The notes under the pieces were generated by a model that saw only the letters and a program-made list of their open reading frames with translations, searched no databases and was not told the DNA's origin. Both the position numbers and the translations under genes were made by a program. Positions 55,685 to 64,000 of a stretch of DNA of 64,000 bases are shown here, one piece after another. The stretch's first letter is position 1; each line of letters starts with the position of its first letter. The stretch comes from Clostridiales bacterium (lineage in GTDB: Bacteria; Bacillota; Clostridia; TANB77; CAG-508), in NCBI GenBank assembly GCA_003507395.1, contig DNVW01000006.1, positions 110,817 to 174,816 of the forward strand, read 5' to 3'.

Positions 55685-57319
55685 TTATACATTAATTTCT
55701 TTAAATCTTTTTGCTCCATATTTTTTCAAAATTCTCCATAGCATGAAGGTAATTATACTAAATGTCAATAATTCTAGGGCAACAAATAAGTTTGTATTAT
55801 AGTTGTTTCCCATTATCATAATTGCTATTGATAAAATTGCAACAAACATTCCCATAAATACTGAAAGCATTGAACTCATGCTTTGCTTTACTACTTCTGT
55901 ATCTGAAGTTGCATTCATTTTAGGATATTTTAAATTCATTAAAATACCAATTAAAGCCGTAAGTGTTGGCATAACAATAGACGCTAATAAAATAAATACA
56001 ATATCTATGATTGCTACTTTAAACGCTATAAAGAAAATAACATCACATATCAAAAAAATTGGAATTGATAAAATATTACTTGTTAATACTTTAGAAAGTA
56101 ATATCTTTTCTGTTTCTACTGGCAAACTTTTTGTGATATTAAAGCTTTTACCTTCTAAGGAAATCATAGAAGATGTTATAGAAGTCATACATGATATAAA
56201 TACCACAAAGCCATAAAACACTTTTGGCATCATATTCTTTATTTCACCGATTGGAATTGGAATTTCCGTCTCCATTCCCTGCATCATACTATTTATCATT
56301 CCATCAAAATTAATTGATAATGCAAATGTAACAGCTATCATAAGAACCATTCCAAAACCAGCATTTACCATAAATACCGGTGATGAAAAAAATCGTTTCA
56401 TTTCTTTATGAATTAATCCTGACAATTGTGTCCTTACTCTATACGTCTTTTCAGTAGTTTTTGCTACGCCTACTTTTTTATTCCCGTTTCCTTTTTCTCC
56501 AAGTTTTGAATTAATTTTAAAGTAAAAGATACTAGCTACATACACAAATACAATAGCTGGAATAATGTTAATTGCAAGTAATATAATCAAATCTAATATG
56601 TTAAAATTCTGAATTAAATTGATATAGAGTCCTGCTGGATAATATATTTTCGTAATAATTTCTTGAATACTATTCGCATTTTGCACTATGTTTGCTACCA
56701 TACCTTGCATATTAAATGAAACATAGAAAATACCCAATAAAATTAAACTTGTAAATAGCACTTGCATAATATTTCTAGCTTTAAATTTTGCTGACAATCC
56801 TTTTATAATATATCCAAAAATACATCCCAAAATTGTTGGAATAATAGGTAGTAGTACTAGCATAACAGTCGATATTAGATAAAAGCTTACATTTGTTTTT
56901 TCATACATTGCATATACTATAATTGCTGGTAGCATAAACAAAGAATTGTATAGAAATTGAAACGTTATCAACTTGAATATTCTTATAAAGAATATTTTTG
57001 ACTGCGTAATTGGTAGCGAAAACAATAACTCATTATCTCTTGCTTCAAATAAAATTCCTTGTGACTTATATACTCCTTCAATAATTGTAAGTAAAGATGT
57101 GACCATAATAAAAATAGTTAATACAATATACGTTAAATGACTTGGGGCCAATTTTTCTGCTAAAATGGCTACATACGAACCAACTGAAAACATAACAACT
57201 AATGCTAAAACGATTGGCAAAACTATTTTTCTAGCCCTTGATTCATTTCTTGCTTTAATTCTAAATAAACTCATATCTTGTGACATAGTCGCTTTTAGTA
57301 AAGATAACAGTTTTTTCAT
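55685..57319 (-). CDS. ABC transporter membrane subunit (putative exporter)
   Basis: 544 residues and about twelve membrane spans in two halves, with a cytosolic loop (KKVGVAKTTEKTYRVRTQL) in the middle. It belongs to the large putative ABC exporter permeases paired with a single ATPase. Substrate unknown; the adjacent LiaF-like and DUF4097 genes suggest lipid- or peptide-related envelope protection. Confidence 0.85.
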   Translation of the reverse strand: MKKLLSLLKATMSQDMSLFRIKARNESRARKIVLPIVLALVVMFSVGSYVAILAEKLAPSHLTYIVLTIFIMVTSLLTIIEGVYKSQGILFEARDNELLFSLPITQSKIFFIRIFKLITFQFLYNSLFMLPAIIVYAMYEKTNVSFYLISTVMLVLLPIIPTILGCIFGYIIKGLSAKFKARNIMQVLFTSLILLGIFYVSFNMQGMVANIVQNANSIQEIITKIYYPAGLYINLIQNFNILDLIILLAINIIPAIVFVYVASIFYFKINSKLGEKGNGNKKVGVAKTTEKTYRVRTQLSGLIHKEMKRFFSSPVFMVNAGFGMVLMIAVTFALSINFDGMINSMMQGMETEIPIPIGEIKNMMPKVFYGFVVFISCMTSITSSMISLEGKSFNITKSLPVETEKILLSKVLTSNILSIPIFLICDVIFFIAFKVAIIDIVFILLASIVMPTLTALIGILMNLKYPKMNATSDTEVVKQSMSSMLSVFMGMFVAILSIAIMIMGNNYNTNLFVALELLTFSIITFMLWRILKKYGAKRFKEINV

Positions 57320-57365
57320 TTTTTATTGTTTCCTTTCTTAAAATTAATTTTGCAAAAATACTTCA

Positions 57366-58088
57366 TTACTTTTCACAATTTTCTTCATCTAATTCTAAAA
57401 AAACTTTTTCCAGTGATTCATCACCTTTTACTTCCTCCATACTTCCGACTTTTACAAGTTTGCCCTGTTTAATAATTGCTACTCTACTACATAATTTCTC
57501 TGCCACTTCTAAAATATGTGTTGAAAAGAAAATTGTTTTTCCCTCTTTGCACATTTCTCTCATAATTTCTTTCATATCAAATACTGATTTAGGATCTAAG
57601 CCAACAAAAGGTTCATCCATAACCAATACTTTTGGATTATGTGAAAGTGCCACAATCAAAGCTACTTTTTGCTTCATTCCATGAGAAAAAGAAGATATTT
57701 CGTCATTTATATTATTCGAAAGTTCAAATAAACTGACGTATTTTTCAATCTGCTTTTTTCTTTCACCTTTTGGTACCTCGTACATATCACAAATAAAATT
57801 AATAAAATCGATAGCTTTCATATTTTCATACAAATCTGGATTGTCTGGTACATAAGCCATTTGCATTTTACAAGCAATAGGTTCTTTTTTTATAGACTTT
57901 CCATTAATAAGAATATCACCTTGTTCAAAGTCTAATATTCCTGCAATAGATTTTAAAGTAGTTGTTTTTCCAGCGCCATTGTGCCCTATAAATGCAAATA
58001 TTTCTCCATCGCCCACTTTAAGAGATATATCATCTACTGCTTTCTTTTCATTGTTGTAAATTTTACTAAAGTTTTTAATTTCAATCAT
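57366..58088 (-). CDS. ABC transporter ATP-binding subunit
   Basis: 240 residues. Walker A FIGHNGAGKTTTLKS, signature SSFSHGMKQKVALI, Walker B VLVMDEPFVGLDPKS and H-loop FFSTHILEVAE. It pairs with the permease 46 bases downstream. The signature is FSHGMKQK, typical of the CcmA/YhaQ-like exporter subclass. Confidence 0.93.
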   Translation of the reverse strand: MIEIKNFSKIYNNEKKAVDDISLKVGDGEIFAFIGHNGAGKTTTLKSIAGILDFEQGDILINGKSIKKEPIACKMQMAYVPDNPDLYENMKAIDFINFICDMYEVPKGERKKQIEKYVSLFELSNNINDEISSFSHGMKQKVALIVALSHNPKVLVMDEPFVGLDPKSVFDMKEIMREMCKEGKTIFFSTHILEVAEKLCSRVAIIKQGKLVKVGSMEEVKGDESLEKVFLELDEENCEK

Positions 58089-58113
58089 AATTCATTTTCC
58101 CCTTTCATTATTC

Positions 58114-58707
58114 CTATTCTTTAGGTAATATCCATTTGTTGTTTGGATTTTTTTCTAATAACATTAATGCTTGAAATTGGCTAGATAATAATTCTTGTAT
58201 TTGATTGTCTGTTAATTTGATAGTATCATTGGCTACTAATGTTGCAATCCCATGACAGAAAATCCACATTTTTGTATGAAAATCTTTTATATCATTATCT
58301 TTTAAATTGGTACTTATCTTTATTAATTTTGCAATTTCTTCGTAATCGTCTCCATCCTTTGAGACAAATGCATCTGGTGTTAGTCCTGTATCACTCATAA
58401 ATAAAGTTTGAAATAATTTTTTCTCTTGTTTTGCAAACTTGATATAATTTATTCCAACTTGTTTATATTGAGGTATCCCTTTAACCATATTATCTAGTAA
58501 AAACTTATAAAAAAATTTTTCTATTTTTATATATAATTCTTTTTGCATTTCTTCTACATTCTCAAACTGATAATATATTGGCCTAATTGAACATTTTAAC
58601 TTATTGGCAAGTTCTCTGTTACTTAATTTTTCCATTCCATCTTGCCTTACAATCTCAAATGCAGCATCTAATATCATATCTTTTGAAATTCTAATTTTGG
58701 TTGGCAT
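58114..58707 (-). CDS. TetR-family transcriptional regulator
   Basis: 197 residues from ATG 58707 (MPTKIRISKDMILDAAFEIV). The N-terminal helix-turn-helix covers about 1-50 (MEKLSNRELANKLKCSIRPIYYQFEN). The C-terminal ligand domain is helical. It is the first gene of the ABC operon and probably represses it; inducer unknown. No clear palindromic operator was picked out upstream. Confidence 0.9.
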   Translation of the reverse strand: MPTKIRISKDMILDAAFEIVRQDGMEKLSNRELANKLKCSIRPIYYQFENVEEMQKELYIKIEKFFYKFLLDNMVKGIPQYKQVGINYIKFAKQEKKLFQTLFMSDTGLTPDAFVSKDGDDYEEIAKLIKISTNLKDNDIKDFHTKMWIFCHGIATLVANDTIKLTDNQIQELLSSQFQALMLLEKNPNNKWILPKE

Positions 58708-59062
58708 TGTTATCACTTCCTTTGATATCTTTTAATATTGTATCACTTAGTACATTACTTGTATATAGTTTTTAAAAAAATATTTATGTTTTATTTATAC
58801 AAAAAGGCAAGTCATTTTAAAAATTACTTGCCTCTATAGTGTCTACCTATTTTCTATAAAAATGTTGATATAATATTTTTCCAAGATAGTTTTTCATTAT
58901 TTTTTCAAATTCTTGTAAGGTTACTTTTTTATTATCTTCATTATAATACAACATTTCAATATGACATTTCTCTCTTTAATAGTATAAAATGAACCAAATA
59001 TTACTGAAGACGAAGATTTTGACGATTGCATTTTCAAAATCTCCGTCTTCTGTGATATTTTT
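58708..59062 (-). other. Gap with two hairpins and one doubtful micro-ORF
   Basis: A hairpin at 58805-58833 (arms AGGCAAGT/ACTTGCCT) may be a transcript end. A second hairpin has 16-base arms at 59006-59021 and 59035-59050 (one mismatch) just past the htpG stop, a likely htpG terminator. Between them a 35-codon minus-strand frame (58847-58954, MLYYNEDNKKVTLQEF) has no convincing ribosome site and may be a remnant. Confidence 0.5.
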
Positions 59063-60949
59063 TTACCCTGCCATAATTTCACAAACTAAATTACTGATTT
59101 CTGTTGGATTTTCAATATTCAGTCCTTCTATCAATCTTGCTTGTGCATATAGGATTTTCGTATATTTTTCTAATTTTTCTTTATCTTCTTTATAAAGCTC
59201 TTTTAATTTTTTTGCAATTTCATGATTTTCATTAATTTCTAATATTGTTTGTGCTTTTATTCCCTGATTATTTGGCATTGCATTTAATGTTTTTTCCATT
59301 TCTACAGATATTGCTCCTTCAGAAGTTAAACAAACTGGATGATTTTTTAATCTATGTGTGAATCTAATATCTTGAACTTCATCTTTTATTGCTTTTTTCA
59401 TAGTTTCAAACATTTCCTTACTCTCTTCATTTGCTTTTTTTAGTTCATCTTTTTCTACTTCAGTATCTAAATCCAATTTGTCACTACATGCATTTTGAAA
59501 TGTTTTTTCTTCATAATTCATTAATACTTGGAAAACAAACTCATCCACATTATCTGTTAAATATAGAATCTCATATCCTTTATCTTTTAACATTTCTACT
59601 TGTGGTAACATATCTATTTTATCTACTGTTTCTCCACAAGCATAGTAAATTACCTTTTGCTCTTCTTTCATTCTTTCTACATATTCTTTTAGCGTAACTA
59701 ATTTCTTTTCTGTTGACGAATAGAATAATAACAAATCTTTTAATTTGTCTTTATTCATTCCATAATCATTATAAGTTCCATATTTTAGTTGTAGTCCAAA
59801 ATTCTTAAAAAATTGTTCATATTTATTTCTATCACTTTTTAATAAATTTTCTAATTCTGATTTTATTTTATTTTCTATATTTTTAGCAATCACTCTTAGT
59901 TGTCTATCATGTTGTAACATTTCTCTTGATATATTTAATGACAAATCCTCACTATCAACTAATCCTTTTACAAATCCAAAATAGTCAGGTAGCAAATCTT
60001 CACATCTTTCCATAATTAATACGCCATTTGCATATAATTGTAATCCTTTTTCATATTCTTTAGTGTAATAATCATATGGTAAATGAGCAGGAATATATAA
60101 TAAGGCATTGTATTTATATTGTCCTTCAACTTCTGTATGTATTACTTTTAAAGGCTTTTCATAATCATGAAACTTTTCTATATAAAAGCTTTCATATTCC
60201 TCTTCTTTAACATTTTTCTTGTCCTTTTTCCATATTGGAGTCATAGAATTAATAGTTTTTAATTCTTTTGCTTGTTCATATTCATTTTCTGTTCCTTCTT
60301 TTTTATGGCTTCGTTCTATCTCCATTTGAATCGGATAACGTATATAATCTGAATATTTTCTTATAAGTTCTTGTATATTATATTCTTCTAAAAATTGGCT
60401 ATATTTTTCTTCTTCTGAATCTTCTTTTATGTGAAGAGTTACTTTTGTTCCTATATCTTCTTTATCACATTCTTCTATTTTATAACCATCTACACCTTTT
60501 GATGTCCAACAATATGCCTTATCTGAATCTATAGACCTACTTTCTACTTTTACTAAATCACTTACCATAAATGCTGAATAAAATCCTACTCCAAATTGTC
60601 CTATAATATCAATATCTTTTTTCTTTTCATTTTCTTCTTTTTTAAACTCAAGAGATCCACTCTTTGCAATTGTACCTAGGTTTTTATCTAGTTCTTCTTC
60701 TGTCATACCACATCCATTATCTGTTATTGTAAGTATTCTTGCATCTTTATCCAAATCAATTCTAATTTTTAAGTCTTCTTTATTTATCTTTAATTTTTTG
60801 TCTGTTAGCGAACGATAATATAACTTATCTATTGCATCACTAGCATTTGAAATCAACTCTCTTAAAAAAATTTCTTTGTTTGTATAAATAGAATTAATCA
60901 TTAAATCTAATAATCTTTTAGATTCTGCTTTAAATTGTTTATTTTCCAT
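59063..60949 (-). CDS. htpG: Chaperone protein HtpG (Hsp90)
   Basis: 628 residues from ATG 60949 ([16 protein letters not shown] six bases upstream); a longer frame to 61030 runs through a terminator and is rejected. GHKL ATP-binding motifs [25 protein letters not shown] and [13 protein letters not shown], the middle domain ([15 protein letters not shown]) and a C-terminal dimerisation domain. It is an ATP-dependent stress chaperone in the cytosol. It lies downstream of hsp20 beyond a terminator, so part of its transcription may come from the CIRCE-controlled promoter. Confidence 0.96.
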   Translation of the reverse strand: MENKQFKAESKRLLDLMINSIYTNKEIFLRELISNASDAIDKLYYRSLTDKKLKINKEDLKIRIDLDKDARILTITDNGCGMTEEELDKNLGTIAKSGSLEFKKEENEKKKDIDIIGQFGVGFYSAFMVSDLVKVESRSIDSDKAYCWTSKGVDGYKIEECDKEDIGTKVTLHIKEDSEEEKYSQFLEEYNIQELIRKYSDYIRYPIQMEIERSHKKEGTENEYEQAKELKTINSMTPIWKKDKKNVKEEEYESFYIEKFHDYEKPLKVIHTEVEGQYKYNALLYIPAHLPYDYYTKEYEKGLQLYANGVLIMERCEDLLPDYFGFVKGLVDSEDLSLNISREMLQHDRQLRVIAKNIENKIKSELENLLKSDRNKYEQFFKNFGLQLKYGTYNDYGMNKDKLKDLLLFYSSTEKKLVTLKEYVERMKEEQKVIYYACGETVDKIDMLPQVEMLKDKGYEILYLTDNVDEFVFQVLMNYEEKTFQNACSDKLDLDTEVEKDELKKANEESKEMFETMKKAIKDEVQDIRFTHRLKNHPVCLTSEGAISVEMEKTLNAMPNNQGIKAQTILEINENHEIAKKLKELYKEDKEKLEKYTKILYAQARLIEGLNIENPTEISNLVCEIMAG

Positions 60950-60986
60950 TTTTATTCCTTCTCTCTGTATTTCCTTATAACTAAAA

Positions 60987-61015
60987 TTAGCAAGTAGGTA
61001 AAACCTACTTGCTAA
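60987..61015 (-). terminator. Terminator between hsp20 and htpG
   Basis: Thirteen-base perfect arms (60987-60999 and 61003-61015), three-base loop, followed on the minus strand by TTTT. It may attenuate read-through from hsp20 into htpG. Confidence 0.85.
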
Positions 61016-61048
61016 TAGGATTCCTTCCATTATTTATTGCATATGTTT

Positions 61049-61471
61049 TTAATCACCTATTGGTATATATCTTTTTTCTGGTAATTCTTTCTTTTCCTCT
61101 TTTTTTGGAATCTCTAACTGTAAAGTTCCATTTTTGAATGATGCTTTTATGTCTTCGTCCTTAATATCGTCTCCAATATAGAAACTTCTTGAACATTCGC
61201 CAAGATATCTTTCTCTTCTTACAAATTTTCCTTCTTCATTTTCTTCTTTGTGTGAATCTGTTGTAGCATGAATTGTTAAGTAACCATCTTCAACTTCAAT
61301 TTTAATGTCTTCTTTTTCATATCCTGGTAAATCAATATCAACTAGATATTGATCCTTTTTTTCTTTAATATCTGTTTTCATCAATTTAGTTTCTCCTCCT
61401 ACAAAAAATGGATCTCTAAACATTTCCTCCAATAAGTCAAATTCATTTTTCCTTCTTGGTATCATCATCAT
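61049..61471 (-). CDS. Small heat shock protein, Hsp20/alpha-crystallin family
   Basis: 140 residues from ATG 61471, the first of three ATGs after AGTAGG. The alpha-crystallin domain covers about residues 35-125 (VDIDLPGYEKEDIKIEVEDGYL; the A-x-x-x-n-G-x-L-like end FKNGTLQLEIPKKE), followed by a short IPI tail (YIPIGD) that mediates oligomer contacts. The holdase prevents aggregation during stress. A CIRCE operator over its promoter indicates HrcA repression, as for clostridial hsp18. Confidence 0.93.
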   Translation of the reverse strand: MMMIPRRKNEFDLLEEMFRDPFFVGGETKLMKTDIKEKKDQYLVDIDLPGYEKEDIKIEVEDGYLTIHATTDSHKEENEEGKFVRRERYLGECSRSFYIGDDIKDEDIKASFKNGTLQLEIPKKEEKKELPEKRYIPIGD

Positions 61472-61568
61472 AACAAACCTACTTCCTTTCTTTTTATGTG
61501 TTGACACCATTCCTGGTAGCACATATATAATTTTTCTATAAAAAGTATTATTTACTTTTTACATTCTA

Positions 61569-61596
61569 ATTATATATCCATTTTTAGCAATGTCAA
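61569..61596 (-). promoter_or_regulatory. Sigma-A promoter of hsp20
   Basis: On the minus strand TTGACA (61591-61596) and TATAAT (61569-61574) are both perfect consensus, separated by 16 bases. The hsp20 start lies about 98 bases downstream of the -10 box. The -35 box lies inside the CIRCE element. Confidence 0.85.
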
Positions 61597-61610
61597 GCAG
61601 AGAGTGCTAA
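61584..61610 (-). promoter_or_regulatory. CIRCE element (HrcA operator)
   Basis: On the minus strand: TTAGCACTC, nine-base spacer, CATTGCTAA. The consensus is TTAGCACTC-N9-GAGTGCTAA; the left half is perfect and the right half differs at two positions. It overlaps the -35 box, so HrcA binding would block the promoter. Confidence 0.85.
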
Positions 61611-61640
61611 AATTCACAAAACTTTCACATTTGCTCTTAC

Positions 61641-61679
61641 TGTTGATTGTCAAAATCTCCGTCTCAGTGACAATCAACA
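61641..61679 (-). terminator. Hairpin downstream of the DUF2935 gene
   Basis: Eleven-base perfect arms (61641-61651 and 61669-61679) with a 17-base loop, 11 bases past the DUF2935 stop. The T run is poor. The loop contains the word AAAATCTCCGTCT, also present in the hairpin at 59006-59050. Confidence 0.6.
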
Positions 61680-61690
61680 ACTCAGTAACT

Positions 61691-62587
61691 TTATTTCTTA
61701 TCCTTTAATATTCTAAAATAATGATTTGCTTCTCTTAATACATGGTCAGCTAAAAGAGGTAAGATAATAGATCTTATTTCACATTCTTTAATTCCTTCTG
61801 TTCCTGCTGTTTTAAATTCTATATATTTTTTTGTCTCTACAATTGTTTTATCTGTAACACTTTTTATCGTCTCATCCGTCATATTCTTTGCTTCTTCTAT
61901 TAATTTTTGATAATCTTTAGCAAAAGTATCAGCAGTAGTAATTAAATCATTTTCAGTTGGGTCAAGCAAACCTCTTATAAATAATGCATGTTCCATCATA
62001 ATTTGATTCCAAAATAATTCTACTTGTTTCATATTTTGACAATTTATGTCTTCTCCCTGTTGTAGCATAACTACATATTGTCTATATAATTTTGCTTCAC
62101 GGAGAATATGTTCTATTAATAGTGGATAATTAGCTGTAAATACTCTACAAGATAATACATCTTTTAAAAGTCTTTCTTTTAAACTGATTAATCCATCCAA
62201 TATAGTAATTGCTGTATCATTCAAATAGCATACATATTGAGTAATATCTGGCATTCCATAATAATTATCACTTGTTAATTTCAATTCTTGAAGTGTGATA
62301 TTGGAATCTATTGTAATCCCTGTAAGTTCTTCTGTTTTTCTCTCTGCACCATATGTGAATCTTGTTACAATTTCTCCAGAGCTTAAAATATTCGGTCTTA
62401 TCATACAATTACTCAACCTTACTGCATCTGATAAAAGCTTTTCAAATTGTCTTTTGTATAGCATAGCTTCTTGAATATATTCTATATTTTTTGGCATAAA
62501 TCCAGCCTGCAAAAATATTGCATGCTCCTTCATAATTCTTGCAAAAAACAGATGCAATTCAAGCGATGTTTTTACATAATCTTTCAT
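61691..62587 (-). CDS. DUF2935 family protein
   Basis: 298 residues from ATG 62587 (MKDYVKTSLELHLFFARIMKE). Two similar helical halves, each with a HxxF/ExxxH-type pattern (FFARIMKEHAIFLQAG; FWNQIMMEHALFIRGLLDP; and HILREAKLYRQYV, HVLREANHYFRIL), matching the internally duplicated DUF2935 fold. The paired Glu/His residues suggest a metal site like those of ferritin-like bundles. Function is unknown; the family is widespread in Bacilli and Clostridia and often linked to sporulation. Confidence 0.82.
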   Translation of the reverse strand: MKDYVKTSLELHLFFARIMKEHAIFLQAGFMPKNIEYIQEAMLYKRQFEKLLSDAVRLSNCMIRPNILSSGEIVTRFTYGAERKTEELTGITIDSNITLQELKLTSDNYYGMPDITQYVCYLNDTAITILDGLISLKERLLKDVLSCRVFTANYPLLIEHILREAKLYRQYVVMLQQGEDINCQNMKQVELFWNQIMMEHALFIRGLLDPTENDLITTADTFAKDYQKLIEEAKNMTDETIKSVTDKTIVETKKYIEFKTAGTEGIKECEIRSIILPLLADHVLREANHYFRILKDKK

Positions 62588-62717
62588 AATATTTTTTTCC
62601 TTTCTTATTAATTTATAGTATTTTATGAATAACATCTATTTATTGTCACACTCTTGAGACTTTTTCTAGTTACTTATAAGCATATATCTGCATACTATAA
62701 TTATAGGAGGTGAATTT

Positions 62718-63125
62718 ATGAATTACCAAGATTATGATGAATATATGAGAAGTTTAATAGGATATCCAAACATGCGCACATCCATGTCTCCATCTATGTT
62801 TCCAATGGAAGCATATTCTGATGATTTAGAAAGAATGTATCCTGAGGTTTATAGAGTCGTTTACCCTATGGTATGTTTTGCTTGTGATAATATCAGAACA
62901 CCTGTAACTGAAGAAATGCTAGATATGATGACAGACGATATTTATGATAGAGTAGAAGCTGATGGAAGAATAAATGTTGATATTTCAGTTGAAGTTAGAA
63001 ATAATGAAGAAGTACAAGAAAATAGACAGAGAAGACCTCGTCGTCGTAATAGATTTTTAAGAGATTTAATAAGAATACTGCTATTAAGGGAATTATTACG
63101 TAGACGTCATAGAAGACCCTTTTAA
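62718..63125 (+). CDS. Protein with acidic N-half and Arg-rich tail (135 aa), unknown
   Basis: A strong TAGGAGGTG site precedes ATG 62718. The first ~90 residues are acidic and tyrosine-rich (LERMYPEVYRVVYPMVCFACDN) with two cysteines in CFAC. The last ~35 are dominated by arginine (RRPRRRNRFLRD; LLRRRHRRPF). The layout suggests a nucleic-acid- or polyanion-binding tail, or a structural spore or coat-type protein. No family was recognised. It ends before a clear terminator. Confidence 0.75.
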   Translation: MNYQDYDEYMRSLIGYPNMRTSMSPSMFPMEAYSDDLERMYPEVYRVVYPMVCFACDNIRTPVTEEMLDMMTDDIYDRVEADGRINVDISVEVRNNEEVQENRQRRPRRRNRFLRDLIRILLLRELLRRRHRRPF

Positions 63126-63153
63126 TTACTATATTTTAAATTAATACTAAGAA

Positions 63154-63192
63154 AAGCGACATGATTACCTTTCAATAATTTACATGTCGCTT
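63154..63192 (+). terminator. Terminator of the Arg-rich protein gene
   Basis: Ten-base perfect arms (63154-63163 and 63183-63192), loop of 19 bases, followed by GTTTT on the plus strand. Confidence 0.75.
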
Positions 63193-63245
63193 GTTTTGAA
63201 TTTGTTTAAACTTATTAATGTTTTTCTATTTTTTTATTCTGAAGA

Positions 63246-63398
63246 CTATTTCTTTCTTATTGGAACTTGGATTTCAGTAAGGCATTCACACACAAGTTCA
63301 TATCTTTCTTTATGTGTGGCAATTATTCTTGCTGGAATTCTTCCACCTGTATTATTTATTATTAAATTTTCTTTAAATCCATAATCTTTTATGTTCAT
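63246..63398 (-). pseudogene. N-terminal fragment of ribosome GTPase RsgA
   Basis: 50 codons from ATG 63398 with GGAGG upstream. The first ~36 residues (MNIKDYGFKEN, GGRIPARIIATHKERYEL) match the start of RsgA (YloQ/YjeQ). The homology then stops and the frame ends at TAG after a short unrelated tail. RsgA is ~290 residues, so the OB-fold is incomplete and the GTPase domain is missing. The good ribosome site means a short peptide could still be made. Confidence 0.65.
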
Positions 63399-63453
63399 TT
63401 TATTTTCCTCCATTTAAATAAAAGCATCGTAGTCGTTCATCAGTTTATAATAT

Positions 63454-63777
63454 TTATGCAATAAACATAATAATACCTAGAATGGTAAGAACAATACCAG
63501 TAACTCTATTTAATTTCTTAACATCAGCTTTATTTGCCCATCTTGCACCTATTCTTGCCCAAATAAACGTAAATAACACACATAATATCATAATTAGTAA
63601 GTTAGGTCTTCCTCCTATTGCAAAATGAGAAACTGCACCTGTTAATGCTGTAAAAGTCATAATAAATACGCTTGTTCCAACTGCTGTTTTTAAATCATAC
63701 TTAAGAACACTCGTCAAGATTAATAGCATTAGCATTCCACCACCAGCACCAACAAATCCACATAATAAACTAATCCC
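63454..63777 (-). pseudogene. C-terminal half of a TSUP (TauE/SafE) transporter
   Basis: From 63777 the frame reads ISLLCGFVGAGGGMLML, the glycine-rich entry motif of a TSUP half, then four membrane spans, ending KLNRVTGIVLTILGI, the usual C-terminus. The first half is missing and there is no start before ATG 63735. Its 5' end merges with the GntR fragment within about 20 bases, so a deletion probably fused two genes. Confidence 0.7.
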
Positions 63778-63782
63778 TCATT

Positions 63783-64000
63783 TTATAGTTCTACTAAAGC
63801 CTTTTGCATTGTGTTAGGGTTAACCCTTGTTGTAAGTGCTAGCTCTCTTACAGAAGGCAACCTTTCACCTAATTTTAGCTTTCCAGAAACGATTTCTATT
63901 CTTAATCTTTCTACTAATTGAATATAAATTGGTCTTTCATTGTTTTTGGCACAAAAAATAAAGAATTTTCAAAATTTATGTGAATGGAGCCGTAGATTTT
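63783..64000 (-). pseudogene. GntR-family (YtrA-type) regulator, N-terminal fragment with TAA
   Basis: The frame is open from the right window edge and encodes a winged-helix start (NNERPIYIQLVERLRIEI, GERLPSVRELALTTRVNPNT, MQKALVEL). It ends at TAA 63783-63785. Bases beyond continue NEGLVY in the same frame, so the TAA replaces what is normally a Glu codon (LVELENEGLVY pattern). After GLVY the homology is lost into the TSUP fragment. The true start may lie outside the window. Confidence 0.7.

Noticed and set aside
60950..61030. 27-codon N-terminal extension of htpG
   Set aside because: It runs through the hsp20 terminator hairpin, and the ATG at 60949 has a proper ribosome site and the usual HtpG start.

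Overview
The window is a very AT-rich stretch of a Bacillota chromosome, most likely an anaerobic member of class Clostridia. The grounds are gene content and order (miaB-mutS, a membrane pyrophosphatase, a VanW-type lipoprotein, a U32/DUF3656 peptidase, a TGS-type nucleoside kinase, an hsp20 gene behind a CIRCE operator), strong AGGAGG ribosome sites and standard stops. TAA, TAG and TGA all end intact genes. No rRNA, tRNA, CRISPR array or complete insertion sequence was seen.

Layout. 1-13 kb is housekeeping: the end of a U32 peptidase, an RNHCP zinc protein, a nucleoside kinase, mutS (broken by one in-frame TAA), miaB, rpmE, a VanW lipoprotein, a D,D-carboxypeptidase and hppA. 13-34.4 kb is one long minus-strand envelope locus reading from polA down to tagH. 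It holds a GT39-like enzyme, a lytic transglycosylase, an acyltransferase, a TagO/WecA-type initiator, a GT2, galE, a Dlt-like acylation set (adenylating ligase, carrier protein, MBOAT, SGNH protein), a beta-propeller protein, three glycerophosphotransferase-type polymerases (one fused to a GT4), a TagD-like cytidylyltransferase and the TagGH exporter. The likely scheme is: lipid-linked unit made, glycerol-phosphate-type chain extended and glycosylated, chain exported, and chain esterified outside the cell. 34.5-41.4 kb is an accessory patch with a RhuM-Fic protein, RhuM and ATPase remnants, an AbrB gene behind four tandem 9-mers, an XRE regulator, a broken pnuC and a QueH-GNAT fusion with an orphan copy of its GNAT half. 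41.4-53.3 kb returns to core genes: GT2, ruvB, rpiA, tyrS, metK, uvrA, uvrB. 53.4-58.7 kb is a TetR/ABC/LiaF-like envelope-stress operon. 58.8-64 kb has htpG, hsp20 under a CIRCE/promoter overlap, a DUF2935 protein, an Arg-rich protein, and a scar of three gene fragments (rsgA, TSUP, GntR).

The most striking feature is the number of genes broken by a single base change: mutS itself (TAA), an acyltransferase (TAG), a GT39-like gene (-1 in an A run), pnuC (-1 in a T run), and adjacent LiaF-like and DUF4097 genes (+1 each). This may be a naturally mismatch-repair-deficient lineage whose accessory genes are decaying. Uncorrected sequencing errors are the alternative and must be excluded first.
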